NCBI GenBank assembly: GCA_015056795.1
Contig: SVFO01000023.1
Coordinates: 1-64,000 of the forward strand
Direction: 5' to 3'
Length of the DNA stretch: 64,000 nt
DNA from: Lachnospiraceae bacterium
Lineage (GTDB): Bacteria > Bacillota > Clostridia > Lachnospirales > Lachnospiraceae
A program made the translations under genes and the position numbers. Positions 45,360 through 54,027 of this stretch are shown piece after piece (positions within the stretch are counted from its first letter, which is position 1; each line of letters begins with the position of its first letter). The notes beneath the pieces are model-generated. The model was not told where the DNA came from and did not search any database. It was given only the letters and a program-made list of their open reading frames with translations.

Positions 45360-45922
45360 AACTGGAATCCCTCCTTCTCCAAGTATTTCTTCAGCTTTTC
45401 TCGAAGTCTCAAAAGTCTGACTGCCACACTGTTTTCCCGCATGGAAAGCTCCTTAGCAATCATCTCCACAGACTCTGCAAACCAATACCGTTTCACGAAT
45501 AGCACCCTGTTTTTCTGATCCAAGCCATCCAGGAATCGTTCGATGGTCTCCGTTAATTCCTTTTCCGTCCAAGCATCCTCCACCGTCTTTGCCGAAGGAA
45601 AGCTACCCTCCAGCTCTTCCAGCTCCTCTAGCGATTGTTCCAATGATGCACTACGCTTCTTTGCCTTCTTAGCCCGCAATCGATTGATGGCAATATTCTT
45701 TGTAATTCTGCAGACAAAAGAAGACAATGGATCTGGCCTTGCAGGCGGAATGGCATTCCAAGCGCCAAGGCATGCGTCATTCACGCATTCCTTGGCATCC
45801 TCCGCATCCTGCAAAAGGCCATACGCCACCCTTTGCATTAAGCCTCCATATTTCCTTGTCAGCTGCGCGATGGCATCCTCGGATCTTTGAAAAAACAGAT
45901 CCACAATCTCCCTGTCTTCCAT
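45356..45922 (-). CDS. RNA polymerase sigma-70 family factor (ECF type)
   Basis: DAEDAKECVNDACLGAWNAIPPARPDPLSSFVCRITKNIAINRLRAKKAKKR (region 2) and FVKRYWFAESVEMIAKELSMRENSVAVRLLRLREKLKKYLEKEG (region 4). Confidence 0.93.
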   Translation of the reverse strand: MEDREIVDLFFQRSEDAIAQLTRKYGGLMQRVAYGLLQDAEDAKECVNDACLGAWNAIPPARPDPLSSFVCRITKNIAINRLRAKKAKKRSASLEQSLEELEELEGSFPSAKTVEDAWTEKELTETIERFLDGLDQKNRVLFVKRYWFAESVEMIAKELSMRENSVAVRLLRLREKLKKYLEKEGFQL

Positions 45923-45941
45923 GGCGTCCTCACGTTAATCC

Positions 45942-45966
45942 CATACATAAACGCGTTTTATGCATG
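45942..45966. promoter_or_regulatory. Near-perfect palindrome CATACATAAA-N5-TTTATGCATG upstream of ECF sigma gene
   Basis: 9/10 arm matches, about 20 nt upstream of the sigma start codon. Confidence 0.5.
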
Positions 45967-46121
45967 ACCTTGAGTAGCGATAAAACCCTCTTACTATATC
46001 TCTAACCATCTATGAAAAAATATTACGTCCCCTTCTTGATTTTCTACCAAATAGTTTTCTACCAAATTCAAGGCAAGGACATGCCCTTCTCCAATAAATC
46101 TTCCAAATGCGTATATACAAA

Positions 46122-46157
46122 GAACACGGAAATCAGTTGTCGCCTCATTCCGTGTTC
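46122..46157 (-). terminator. Terminator-like hairpin downstream of uracil permease
   Basis: GAACACGGAA-N16-TTCCGTGTTC; minus strand followed by a short T-rich stretch. Confidence 0.6.
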
Positions 46158-46192
46158 CAAGCTGTTATTCGTATTTTATATAGATTTATCCT

Positions 46193-47527
46193 TTAGTCTT
46201 CTTGGAATACATAGTCCTTTCCAGGAAGGACTGCATTCAGAAGAATACCAACCAATGCACCAACTGCAAGACCAGACAGGTTGATGGTGATGCTGCCTGC
46301 AGGGATCACGATGGCACCTGCTGCGCTGTACTTGATACCAATGGAAAGTACCAGGATCAATGCTGCGATAATAACATTGCGGCTCTTGGAGAAGTCACAC
46401 TTTGCTTCTACAACGTTACGAACGCCGACTGCAGAAATCATACCATACAGTACCAGGGATACGCCGCCAACGGTTGCGGAAGGCATGCTGCCGATGATGG
46501 CTGCAAACTTCGGGCAGAAGGAGAACAGAATTGCAAACCATGCAGCCAGACGAATTACCAGGGGATCAAATACCTTCGTCAAGGTAAGCACGCCCGTGTT
46601 CTCGCCATAGGTCGTGTTTGCAGGAGCACCAAAGAGTGCTGCCAAGCTGGTTGCAAGACCATCGCCAAGCAGAGTTCTGTGAAGACCAGGATCCTTGATG
46701 AAGTTCTTTCCAACCGTCGAGGAAATTGCGGAAATGTCACCGATATGCTCCACGATCGTTGCAAGCGCGATGGGAACAATCGTAATGATGGAAGTAATCA
46801 AAAGGGAGGTATTGCCATCCTTAAATGCCCAGAAGGCAGTTCTCTCAAAATGAATGGGAAGGCCAACCCAAGCGGCATCAATCACTTCCGTGAAGTCTAC
46901 CTGACCCGTTACAACCGCTACCAGGTAAGAACCGATAACACCCATGATGATCGGTACGATTCTAACCATGCCCTTGCCCCAGATATTACAAGCAACAATC
47001 AATGCGATGGCTACCAGCGCGATCTGCCAGTTCGTGGAACAGCTGTCGATGGCTGACTGGGAAAGCGTAAGACCGATGGCAATAATGATGGGACCCGTTA
47101 CAATGGGCGGGAAGAATTTCATAACCTTTCCGCTTCCAAAAACCTTAATCAATCCAGCTAACAGAAGATACAGAAGGCCTGCGCACGCAACGCCGACACA
47201 GGCATAGGGCAATAATTCTTTTTCGCCATTCGGCGCAATTGCAAAATATCCAGGCAGGAAAGCGAAGGAAGATCCAAGGAATGCCGGAACCTTTCTCTTT
47301 GTCAAAAGATGGAATAGCAGCGTGCCGAGACCTGCACACAGCAGCGTCGTGGACACGTCAAGTCCTGTCAGCATGGGAACCAAAATCGTTGCTCCAAACA
47401 TGGCAAACATGTGCTGTAAGCCAAGCATGGTAACCTTCGGTACACCTAATGACTTTGCGTCATAAATGCCATCCACTACCACAGTCGTACTTTGTTTCTG
47501 ATCTGAAGAATTTTTCTTCTTACTCAT
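46193..47527 (-). CDS. Uracil/xanthine permease (NCS2 family)
   Basis: GLQHMFAMFGATILVPMLTGLDVSTTLLCAGLGTLLFHLLTKRKVPAFLGSSFAFL, TTYGENTGVLTLTKVFDP. Start MSKKKNSSDQ at 47527. Confidence 0.95.
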   Translation of the reverse strand: MSKKKNSSDQKQSTTVVVDGIYDAKSLGVPKVTMLGLQHMFAMFGATILVPMLTGLDVSTTLLCAGLGTLLFHLLTKRKVPAFLGSSFAFLPGYFAIAPNGEKELLPYACVGVACAGLLYLLLAGLIKVFGSGKVMKFFPPIVTGPIIIAIGLTLSQSAIDSCSTNWQIALVAIALIVACNIWGKGMVRIVPIIMGVIGSYLVAVVTGQVDFTEVIDAAWVGLPIHFERTAFWAFKDGNTSLLITSIITIVPIALATIVEHIGDISAISSTVGKNFIKDPGLHRTLLGDGLATSLAALFGAPANTTYGENTGVLTLTKVFDPLVIRLAAWFAILFSFCPKFAAIIGSMPSATVGGVSLVLYGMISAVGVRNVVEAKCDFSKSRNVIIAALILVLSIGIKYSAAGAIVIPAGSITINLSGLAVGALVGILLNAVLPGKDYVFQED

Positions 47528-47652
47528 TCCTTTTTCCTCCCCCGTGATCCTCTTCATATGTCTTTGGTGCCACACACCCTTTATCACTTTAGCACGCTTT
47601 CCAAGGCATCGTCAAGCCTAATATGCCACCTTTCCAAAGCTTTTTTCTAAAC

Positions 47653-48615
47653 TCATGGCAGTGCGTGTGTTTTCAAAAATTCCGTCCACAGGGGGACATA
47701 TTTAGCCTTCAGATGAATGCCATCCGTGGTATAGGTTGGATTCATTCCACTGCTTTCATCCGTGATCGCCTCGTTGATGTCCAGATAGAAAACGGTAACG
47801 CCGTCTGCGAGCGTCTGCAGCGCCTGATTACGCTCCAGAATCCCCTGATTGGTCACGAAATCGCCCTTCTCTGCACGCTTTTGGGTGACAAGCATGATGC
47901 TTTGAATAATGATCTTGGCATCCGGCTGAAGCTCATGAATGCGCTGGATCACCTCACCATAGGTTTCCGCAAAGCGCTGCGTCGTCCCGATGTCCAGCTC
48001 GTTAATGCCTGTCATTAAATAGATTTTGCCAAATTGCCGTTGACCCAAAGCCTCCTCAACAGTTATCTTTTTCATCTGCCCAGGAACCTCAACATATTTT
48101 GCCGTCAAAATCCGATAGATATTGAGACCCTCATAAGCGTAGAAGGTCGCATGCTCCTGCAAATTTCCATAATCGCGCAGTCCGACAATTCGGGAATCAC
48201 CGATAAATAATGCATCATCAAAATAGCTTTCATCAACGGTCTGCCAAAGAATCTCGGTCATATCCTGACCATCCATTCCCTGTCCATTTGCTCCGTCGCC
48301 AACCGAATCGCCTGAGCCGTCGCCCAAGGGATCCTCAGGATCTCCGCCGGGCCCGTTAGAGGGATCCTCTTTCTCCGCGTCAATGTCTTTTCCCAGGGAC
48401 CCGCGGTATTCCGCCCACATTTCAGCCCACGACTTCTCTCCCTCTGGCAGCGTCCCCTCCATGCCAAGGAACGCCCGTACCTCATAGACGACCCTATGGA
48501 TGGGCTTTTCGTACAAATCCCACCGCTTCGTCACTATGAAAAAGGCGATGCCAAAAAGGAGCAAAAGGAAGAGAATTTCATATCGTTTGAAAAAGTTTTC
48601 CTTTTTGCCTTCCAT
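47653..48615 (-). CDS. SGNH/GDSL-type hydrolase with N-terminal TM
   Basis: ALFIGDSRIVGLRDYGN, YLMTGINELDIGT, TTDGIHLKAKYVPLWTEFL. Confidence 0.85.
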   Translation of the reverse strand: MEGKKENFFKRYEILFLLLLFGIAFFIVTKRWDLYEKPIHRVVYEVRAFLGMEGTLPEGEKSWAEMWAEYRGSLGKDIDAEKEDPSNGPGGDPEDPLGDGSGDSVGDGANGQGMDGQDMTEILWQTVDESYFDDALFIGDSRIVGLRDYGNLQEHATFYAYEGLNIYRILTAKYVEVPGQMKKITVEEALGQRQFGKIYLMTGINELDIGTTQRFAETYGEVIQRIHELQPDAKIIIQSIMLVTQKRAEKGDFVTNQGILERNQALQTLADGVTVFYLDINEAITDESSGMNPTYTTDGIHLKAKYVPLWTEFLKTHALP

Positions 48616-48627
48616 TCTATTTCCTCA

Positions 48628-49980
48628 CTAAAAACTCAAATATAAAAAGGGATTGCTTCCTGCTGCCAAAATTTTCCAGACACAGAGCCAAAATAACGCC
48701 GCCAGCAGAACGCTCATCCATAGCCTCTTTTTCCACTTTTCAAAAACTGCTTCCACGATGCCCGTACAGCAAACCATTCCTGAAAGCAAAATGATCAAGT
48801 GTCTCTTTAAGCAAATCAGATAGTCCATGGGATTTCCATTGATTGGATCCCCGACGCCAAACATTCTCAGCAAATAGGCCTGCAATTCATGAATGTCCGT
48901 GATGGCAAACAGCATCCATGAAATTGGAATCACGAACCAAAGCCAAAGGTGCGGCAACACCTTCAGCCTCTTTACAAAACGCATGCGGTCAAAGAATCGC
49001 TCCAGGATAATGCAAAGCCAGAGAAAAACTCCCCAGAGGAAGAAATTGGCACTCACGCCATGCCAAAAGCCCGTCAGCAGCCAAACTGCCAATAGATTCA
49101 AGATGGTCCGACCCTCGCCGAGTCTATTTCCGCCGAGATGGAAATAGACATATTTGCGAAACCACAGTCCCATGGTAATATGCCAGCGCCTGTAAAAGTC
49201 ACGCACGGATCGCGCCAGATAAGGCAGGTGAAAATTCTCCGGCAGCTCGAAGCCCGTCATTTTTCCAAGTCCCACGGCCATCAGGGAATAGCCGTAAAAG
49301 TTAAAATACAGCATCATGGAGTATCCAACGGCACCAAGCCAGGCATAGCGCCAGGTAACGCTCTCATATCCCGTCTTGCCGACCTCTGCCCATAGAATGC
49401 TAATACGGTCCGCTAGAAGCGTTTTTAGGGAAAGGCCCAGAATAAATACCTTGATGCCCTCTGTAAACCTTTCTGCGCCGATCCTGCGGTCCCTGAGCGC
49501 CTCTCTGAGACTAGCGTAGGGTGTGATCGGTCCAGAAACAAGCTTGGGGAACATGCCGAGATAAGTGACAAATCGAATCAGACTCTGCTCTGCGGGAATC
49601 TCTCCTGCATGCACGTCGATCAGATAGGAAAGTACCTGAAAGGTATAAAAACTAAGACCCAGCGGAAGCCCGGTCGTCCATAGCTTAAAATGACATAAGA
49701 CTGCCAAATTAGCGATGACAGCCAACAGATAAATCACGTCTTTCCTTTTCTTTTTTGTTTCCTCGACCGCTTTGCCTCTTGGATCCAAGCATTTCCCCAG
49801 CAGAAAATTCGCTATCATGGAGACCGGCAAAAGTAAGGCATACTTCCATTCTCCCTGCAAATAAAAGAGATAGCTGCCCGCGATCAATGTCACGTTTTTA
49901 AGCGACTTTGGAGTAATCAGATAAATCAGGAAAAAGACGGGAAGAAAATATAGTAAAAAAGCAAGACTGCTAAATTCCAA
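48628..49980 (-). CDS. MBOAT family O-acyltransferase (DltB/AlgI-like)
   Basis: FLIYLITPKSLKNVTLIAGSYLFYL, GLSFYTFQVLSYLIDVHAGEIP, DFYRRWHITMGLWFRKYVYFHLGGNRLG, TGFWHGVSANFFLWG. Confidence 0.93.
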   Translation of the reverse strand: MEFSSLAFLLYFLPVFFLIYLITPKSLKNVTLIAGSYLFYLQGEWKYALLLPVSMIANFLLGKCLDPRGKAVEETKKKRKDVIYLLAVIANLAVLCHFKLWTTGLPLGLSFYTFQVLSYLIDVHAGEIPAEQSLIRFVTYLGMFPKLVSGPITPYASLREALRDRRIGAERFTEGIKVFILGLSLKTLLADRISILWAEVGKTGYESVTWRYAWLGAVGYSMMLYFNFYGYSLMAVGLGKMTGFELPENFHLPYLARSVRDFYRRWHITMGLWFRKYVYFHLGGNRLGEGRTILNLLAVWLLTGFWHGVSANFFLWGVFLWLCIILERFFDRMRFVKRLKVLPHLWLWFVIPISWMLFAITDIHELQAYLLRMFGVGDPINGNPMDYLICLKRHLIILLSGMVCCTGIVEAVFEKWKKRLWMSVLLAALFWLCVWKILAAGSNPFLYLSF

Positions 49981-50059
49981 AACTTCACGTCCTATTCATA
50001 TAAAATCCATTCAACAACTACAATGTGGAGGTCATTACATATTGTCTAGTATCTCATGA

Positions 50060-50256
50060 GTGGTAATTACCTAAACCAAACGCAATCGAGCCGAGGAATG
50101 CCCTACTCGATTGTCGCGCTGGCCGTCAAATGGTTGCTCGTGCAAGCGCGATTCTCGCTTGACGGCCTTATCGCGTAAAACAAAAGGACGACCCCACGCC
50201 GACAAATCAATCGTCACCGGAATCGTCCCTCCCAAGGCTACCCCTGAAACTACTCT
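50060..50256 (-). ncRNA. Structured RNA candidate (possibly raiA-motif-like; family not confirmed)
   Basis: Minus strand folds as GGACGA..UCGUCC; GGCCGUCAA..UUGACGGCC (9 bp) enclosing hairpins GCGA-GAA-UCGC and UUGC-ACGA-GCAA; CAAUCGAG..CUCGAUUG (8 bp). GC-rich island in an AT-rich intergenic region with no T-run. Confidence 0.5.
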
Positions 50257-50480
50257 TACTCGTCCAATTTCTGAATCAAGTCATACATATCGTCAGCGGA
50301 ATTAAAATTCTCAGCAGTTATAAGCTCTGCGGGAATCGTCACGCCAAATTGATCTTCAATTTCAGAAACAATAGAATCTAAGTCATAGGAATCCAAAATT
50401 TTATCATCAACGAGTCTGTCTTCAGTCTCGAAATCTACGTCGGGAAATAAGCCAGTCAGAATCTCTAATAAATCGTCCAT
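50256..50480 (-). CDS. Acyl carrier protein (DltC-like)
   Basis: MDDLLEILTGLFPDVDFETEDRLVDDKILDSYDLDSIVSEIEDQFGVTIPAELITAENFNSADDMYDLIQKLDE; DS at the phosphopantetheine site. Confidence 0.8.
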   Translation of the reverse strand: MDDLLEILTGLFPDVDFETEDRLVDDKILDSYDLDSIVSEIEDQFGVTIPAELITAENFNSADDMYDLIQKLDE

Positions 50481-50630
50481 TTCTTTTATCTCACTTTCGC
50501 CTGATATTGCAAAACTCAATATAATACATTTTCCCTGACTCGTCAATACCATTTTTCACTTTTCCGCAGTCATTTGTTTAAGCCCCAAAAATCCTTTGAT
50601 CATGGGCCAACACAAGCCTTGCCACCCTTG

Positions 50631-51419
50631 TCACACCGTTACAATACTGCGATATGTTGCAAGTCGTTCCTCAAACTGTTGATAAAAGTCCTCGTCTGCA
50701 TCATATGGCGTCAAAAAGAAGGTTTTCAGCAGAAACATGTTTAGGTTTTTGCCAAAGGCTTCGTCCTTGTTCTCCTGCTGTAGGCTTTCTGCCTGCTTCT
50801 GGATCTGATGCCAGGTTAAAACATACTGCTCATACTTAGGGAGCTCTGGCACGTCAAGCCACTTACTGACCTTAACCTTTGCCTTCGGGTGGTCACACTC
50901 ACTCTTTTGCAGGAAATAGCGAAAACCATCCCCCTCATAGTAGCGTCCTAGCGGGAACAAGCGACAAAGTCCTGGGCGATACGCATGAATCGTACACCAG
51001 CCTTTTTCATCCAGAAAGGGACACTTCTCCTCTGCTTGATCCATGCTTTTACTACTGTCTGTACCATCCCCCTTAACTCGCTCTTCCTTTTGCGCCATAA
51101 TGTCATTGGATGCCGATTTTTCCCCCTGTTTCATGGTATCTACAGGCTGCATCTTCAAATGCGGCACAATGACGCTGTCCACGACGCGGAGCGCAATCTT
51201 CCCTTCTGCAAGGAGCGTCTGTGCATCCTTCCCTAAGCCCTTTTGAAAGCGCCAAATGTCGTAAGGATCCAGCAGAATCGTATCTCCCATCTCATGACAG
51301 CATCTCGAGCAACCCTGACAGCCAAGGCAATCCGCCTTCACCATGTCATTTGCCGTATATAATTTTCCGTCGGAGATCTCCTCCAAACTGACATATCGTC
51401 TCATCATCCGCCCTCGCAT
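50631..51419 (-). CDS. YkgJ-type zinc/iron-chelating Cys-cluster protein
   Basis: DCLGCQGCSRCCHEMGDTILLDPYDIWRFQ ... CPFLDEKGWCTIHAYRPGLCRLFPLGR. Start may be at the in-frame ATG 51407. Confidence 0.9.
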   Translation of the reverse strand: MRGRMMRRYVSLEEISDGKLYTANDMVKADCLGCQGCSRCCHEMGDTILLDPYDIWRFQKGLGKDAQTLLAEGKIALRVVDSVIVPHLKMQPVDTMKQGEKSASNDIMAQKEERVKGDGTDSSKSMDQAEEKCPFLDEKGWCTIHAYRPGLCRLFPLGRYYEGDGFRYFLQKSECDHPKAKVKVSKWLDVPELPKYEQYVLTWHQIQKQAESLQQENKDEAFGKNLNMFLLKTFFLTPYDADEDFYQQFEERLATYRSIVTV

Positions 51420-51579
51420 TCTTCCAATTCCTCTATGGAAACATTTTACTCGCTTTCCTCACTTTCGTCCATATCTTTTAAGAATCTCCCTTTTTACAAA
51501 TGGTATTTCTAAATCTATATACTTTAAACTGTCATGTTCTTTACTTTTCCCTGTTTTCATTATCAAAATCTAATGATTC

Positions 51580-51766
51580 AGTTTGATGGAGCAACGATAT
51601 TAGATATCTTCTTTAATTTTGTTGTCCTTTTCTCCTTACTCGTTTCGATGGAACAGCAAAATCGGAATTTTTCTTCATTATCGTTGTCCTTTTCTCCCCA
51701 TTCACTATGAAAAAACAACGAAATCAAGAATACTCTGCAATATCGTTGTTTTGTCCTGAATTCAAT
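51580..51766. repeat. Three degenerate tandem units with 62-nt period
   Basis: GTTGTCCTTTTCTCC at 51621 and 51683, GTTGTTTTGTCC at 51745; GATGGA at 51585 and 51647. Confidence 0.65.
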
Positions 51767-51851
51767 AGTTTTTCTCGACAAGCACCACTTTTTATAATAA
51801 TTTACAGACACATAAGTGTGAAAAGTATGTGAAAAGTCATATGATTAGTAA

Positions 51852-51886
51852 AAAACTCCGTACAAGTCAAACCTGCACGGAGTTTT
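51852..51886 (-). terminator. Terminator of the butyrate/etf operon
   Basis: AAAACTCCGT-N15-ACGGAGTTTT. Confidence 0.85.
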
Positions 51887-51941
51887 GTAAACTACTGTTT
51901 TGTTGCATGGATGCTTATGGCATCCATCATGTCAGCGATTC

Positions 51942-52985
51942 TTACTTTGCAGCAAGCTCAGCCTTCAGCTTCTCGGTCAGGGCAGGAACGATCTTGTTCA
52001 GGTCGCCTACGATGCCGTAGTCAGCTACGTCAAAGATAGGAGCGCTCTCATCCTTGTTGATAGCGATGATGATGTCGGACTCCTCCATACCAGCCAAGTG
52101 CTGGATGGCACCAGAGATACCGATTGCAAAGTAAACGTTAGGACGAACGGTCTTACCAGTCTGACCAACCTGCAGATCCTTGGGCTTCCAGCCAGCATCT
52201 ACAACTGCACGAGAGCAGCTAACGGTTGCGCCAAGAACAGCTGCGAGATCATCAAGAATCTTGAAGTTCTCTGCGCTGCCAACTCCACGACCACCGGATA
52301 CCAGGATCTTTGCGTCCATGATGTCAACGGTGTCAGATACAGCCTTAACAACCTTCAGAATCTCAACATACTTGTTGTCAGGAGTAAAGCCAGGATTGAA
52401 CTCGATTACGTTTGCCTTAGCACCAGCAACCTTTGCACGCTTCTGCATAACGCCAGGACGTACGGTAGCCATCTGAGGACGGAAGTCAGGACAAGCGATC
52501 GTTGCGATGGTGTTACCGCCGAATGCAGGACGGGTCATCAGCAGCTGATTGTGCTTCTGCTCCTTGCCAGGGATGGGGTTGATGGGGAAGTCGCCGATCT
52601 CCAGCTGGGTGCAGTCTGCGGTCAGACCAGTGTGGATTCTAGCGGATACGCGAGGACCCAGGTCACGGCCGATTGCGGTTGCGCCAACCAGGAAGATCTC
52701 AGGCTTAAACTCATTGATTACGGATGCCAGAGCATGAGCATAAGGCTCAGTTCTGTATTCCTTCAGCTCGGGATCGTCAACTACGATCACCTTGTCTGCG
52801 CCGTACTCAGCCAGCTCATCAGCAAGGCCCTTTACGTCGCTACCAACCAATACAGCAGTTACCTCAGCGCCAAGAGCCTCAGCAAGATCTTTACCCTTGC
52901 CAATGAGCTCGAAGGCAATACTGTTCAGTACGTTGTCTACCTGCTGCGCGAAGACATATACGCCCTTATATTCCTCTAAATTCAT
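51942..52985 (-). CDS. etfA: Electron transfer flavoprotein alpha subunit
   Basis: VLVGSDVKGLADELAEYGADKVIVVDD, GATAIGRDLGPRVSARIHTGLTADCT, VSGGRGVGSAENFKILDDLA, GQTGKTVRPNVYFAIGISGAIQHLAGM; start MNLEEYKGV at 52985 after GGAGG. Confidence 0.97.
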   Translation of the reverse strand: MNLEEYKGVYVFAQQVDNVLNSIAFELIGKGKDLAEALGAEVTAVLVGSDVKGLADELAEYGADKVIVVDDPELKEYRTEPYAHALASVINEFKPEIFLVGATAIGRDLGPRVSARIHTGLTADCTQLEIGDFPINPIPGKEQKHNQLLMTRPAFGGNTIATIACPDFRPQMATVRPGVMQKRAKVAGAKANVIEFNPGFTPDNKYVEILKVVKAVSDTVDIMDAKILVSGGRGVGSAENFKILDDLAAVLGATVSCSRAVVDAGWKPKDLQVGQTGKTVRPNVYFAIGISGAIQHLAGMEESDIIIAINKDESAPIFDVADYGIVGDLNKIVPALTEKLKAELAAK

Positions 52986-53123
52986 TTTTTTATCCTCCAA
53001 ATATTGTTTCATTGAGTTAATGATAATTCCGAATTGCACCGCTGCTTTGCAGCTTCCGCAATTCTAACAATATTCGTCATCCGCTAATTTGCAAGCAAAT
53101 TGCTGCTGACTCATATTGTTTTT

Positions 53124-53182
53124 GTTTTCAAGGCATTGCAGCAGCTTTTGTGCAAGCACAAGCTGCTTTATGCTTTGAAAAC
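53124..53182. repeat. Long imperfect inverted repeat between etfB and etfA
   Basis: GTTTTCAAgGCATtgcAGCAGCTTttGTGC / aaGCACAAGCTGCTttATGCtTTGAAAAC. Confidence 0.7.
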
Positions 53183-53191
53183 TGATTATCA

Positions 53192-53974
53192 TTAGATGAC
53201 ATGTCTTACTTTCAGCTTTTCAACAATGTAGTCAACGGATTCGGTTACATCCTTGTTGATCTTCTCGCCCTGGCCCTTACGAACCTTATCGGAAGCCTTT
53301 GCGATCTGGGTAGGTGATCCCTTCAGACCAAGGTTGGAATCCTCAACGTCTACCAGGTTAGCACGGCCCCATACGGTCAGCTCTGCATCACATGCATCAA
53401 AGATTCCGCCGGGAGTCATGTAACGAGGAGGATTCAGCTCTGCCAATGCAGTGATCAGGCAAGGCATCTTAGCCTTTAATACGTGATAACGATCATCGAA
53501 CTGACGCTCAACGATTACGGAATCTCCGTCGATCTCGATCTTCTGTGCATAGGAGATTACGGGGATACCAAGATGCTCGGAAATCTGAGGACCAACCTGA
53601 GCGGTATCACCGTCGATTGCCTGACGGCCGGTGATGATCAGGTCGTAATCCAGATTACGGATGGCACCTGCCAGCGTTTGGGAGGTAGCCCAGGTATCAG
53701 CGCCGCCGAGTACTCTGTCGGTTACAAGGATTCCCTTGTCAGCACCCATGGCCATAGCCTCGCGAAGCACGTCCTCAGCCTTGGGAAGACCCATGGTGAT
53801 AACGGTAACCTCTGCGCCGTACTGATCCTTTAATCTCAGAGCAGCCTCAAGACCTGCCTTGTCATCGGGGTTCATAATAGTCATCATCGCAGCTCTGTCC
53901 AGAGTACCGTCGGGATTGAACTTAACGCCGCCCTTGGTATCAGGAACCTGCTTAATACAAACAACGATCTTCAT
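53192..53974 (-). CDS. etfB: Electron transfer flavoprotein beta subunit
   Basis: MKIVVCIKQVPDTKGGVKFNPDGTLDRAAMMTIMNPDDKAGLEAALRLKD, GRQAIDGDTAQVGPQISEHLGIP. Confidence 0.97.
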   Translation of the reverse strand: MKIVVCIKQVPDTKGGVKFNPDGTLDRAAMMTIMNPDDKAGLEAALRLKDQYGAEVTVITMGLPKAEDVLREAMAMGADKGILVTDRVLGGADTWATSQTLAGAIRNLDYDLIITGRQAIDGDTAQVGPQISEHLGIPVISYAQKIEIDGDSVIVERQFDDRYHVLKAKMPCLITALAELNPPRYMTPGGIFDACDAELTVWGRANLVDVEDSNLGLKGSPTQIAKASDKVRKGQGEKINKDVTESVDYIVEKLKVRHVI

Positions 53975-54027
53975 TGTATTTTCACTCCTTATAATTTTGA
54001 TTTATTATGGTTTCTCAGCTTGCCGAC

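Noticed and set aside
46202-47056. 284-aa plus-strand ORF antisense to the uracil permease
   Set aside because: Cys/Asn/Gln-rich shadow of a membrane-protein gene.
50111-50305. 64-aa plus-strand ORF and a minus-strand open frame (VTIDLSAWGRPFVLRDKAVKRESRLHEQPFDGQRDNRVG...)
   Set aside because: The region is dominated by perfect nested inverted repeats; interpreted as a structured RNA. The minus frame has no clear start codon or RBS.
51580-51766. CRISPR array
   Set aside because: Only three degenerate units, no constant repeat/spacer structure, no cas genes in the window.
51578-51811. 77-aa minus-strand ORF
   Set aside because: Lies across 62-nt tandem repeats whose period breaks the reading frame; no RBS or family resemblance.
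51900-52979. 359-aa plus-strand ORF antisense to etfA
   Set aside because: Shadow of etfA.
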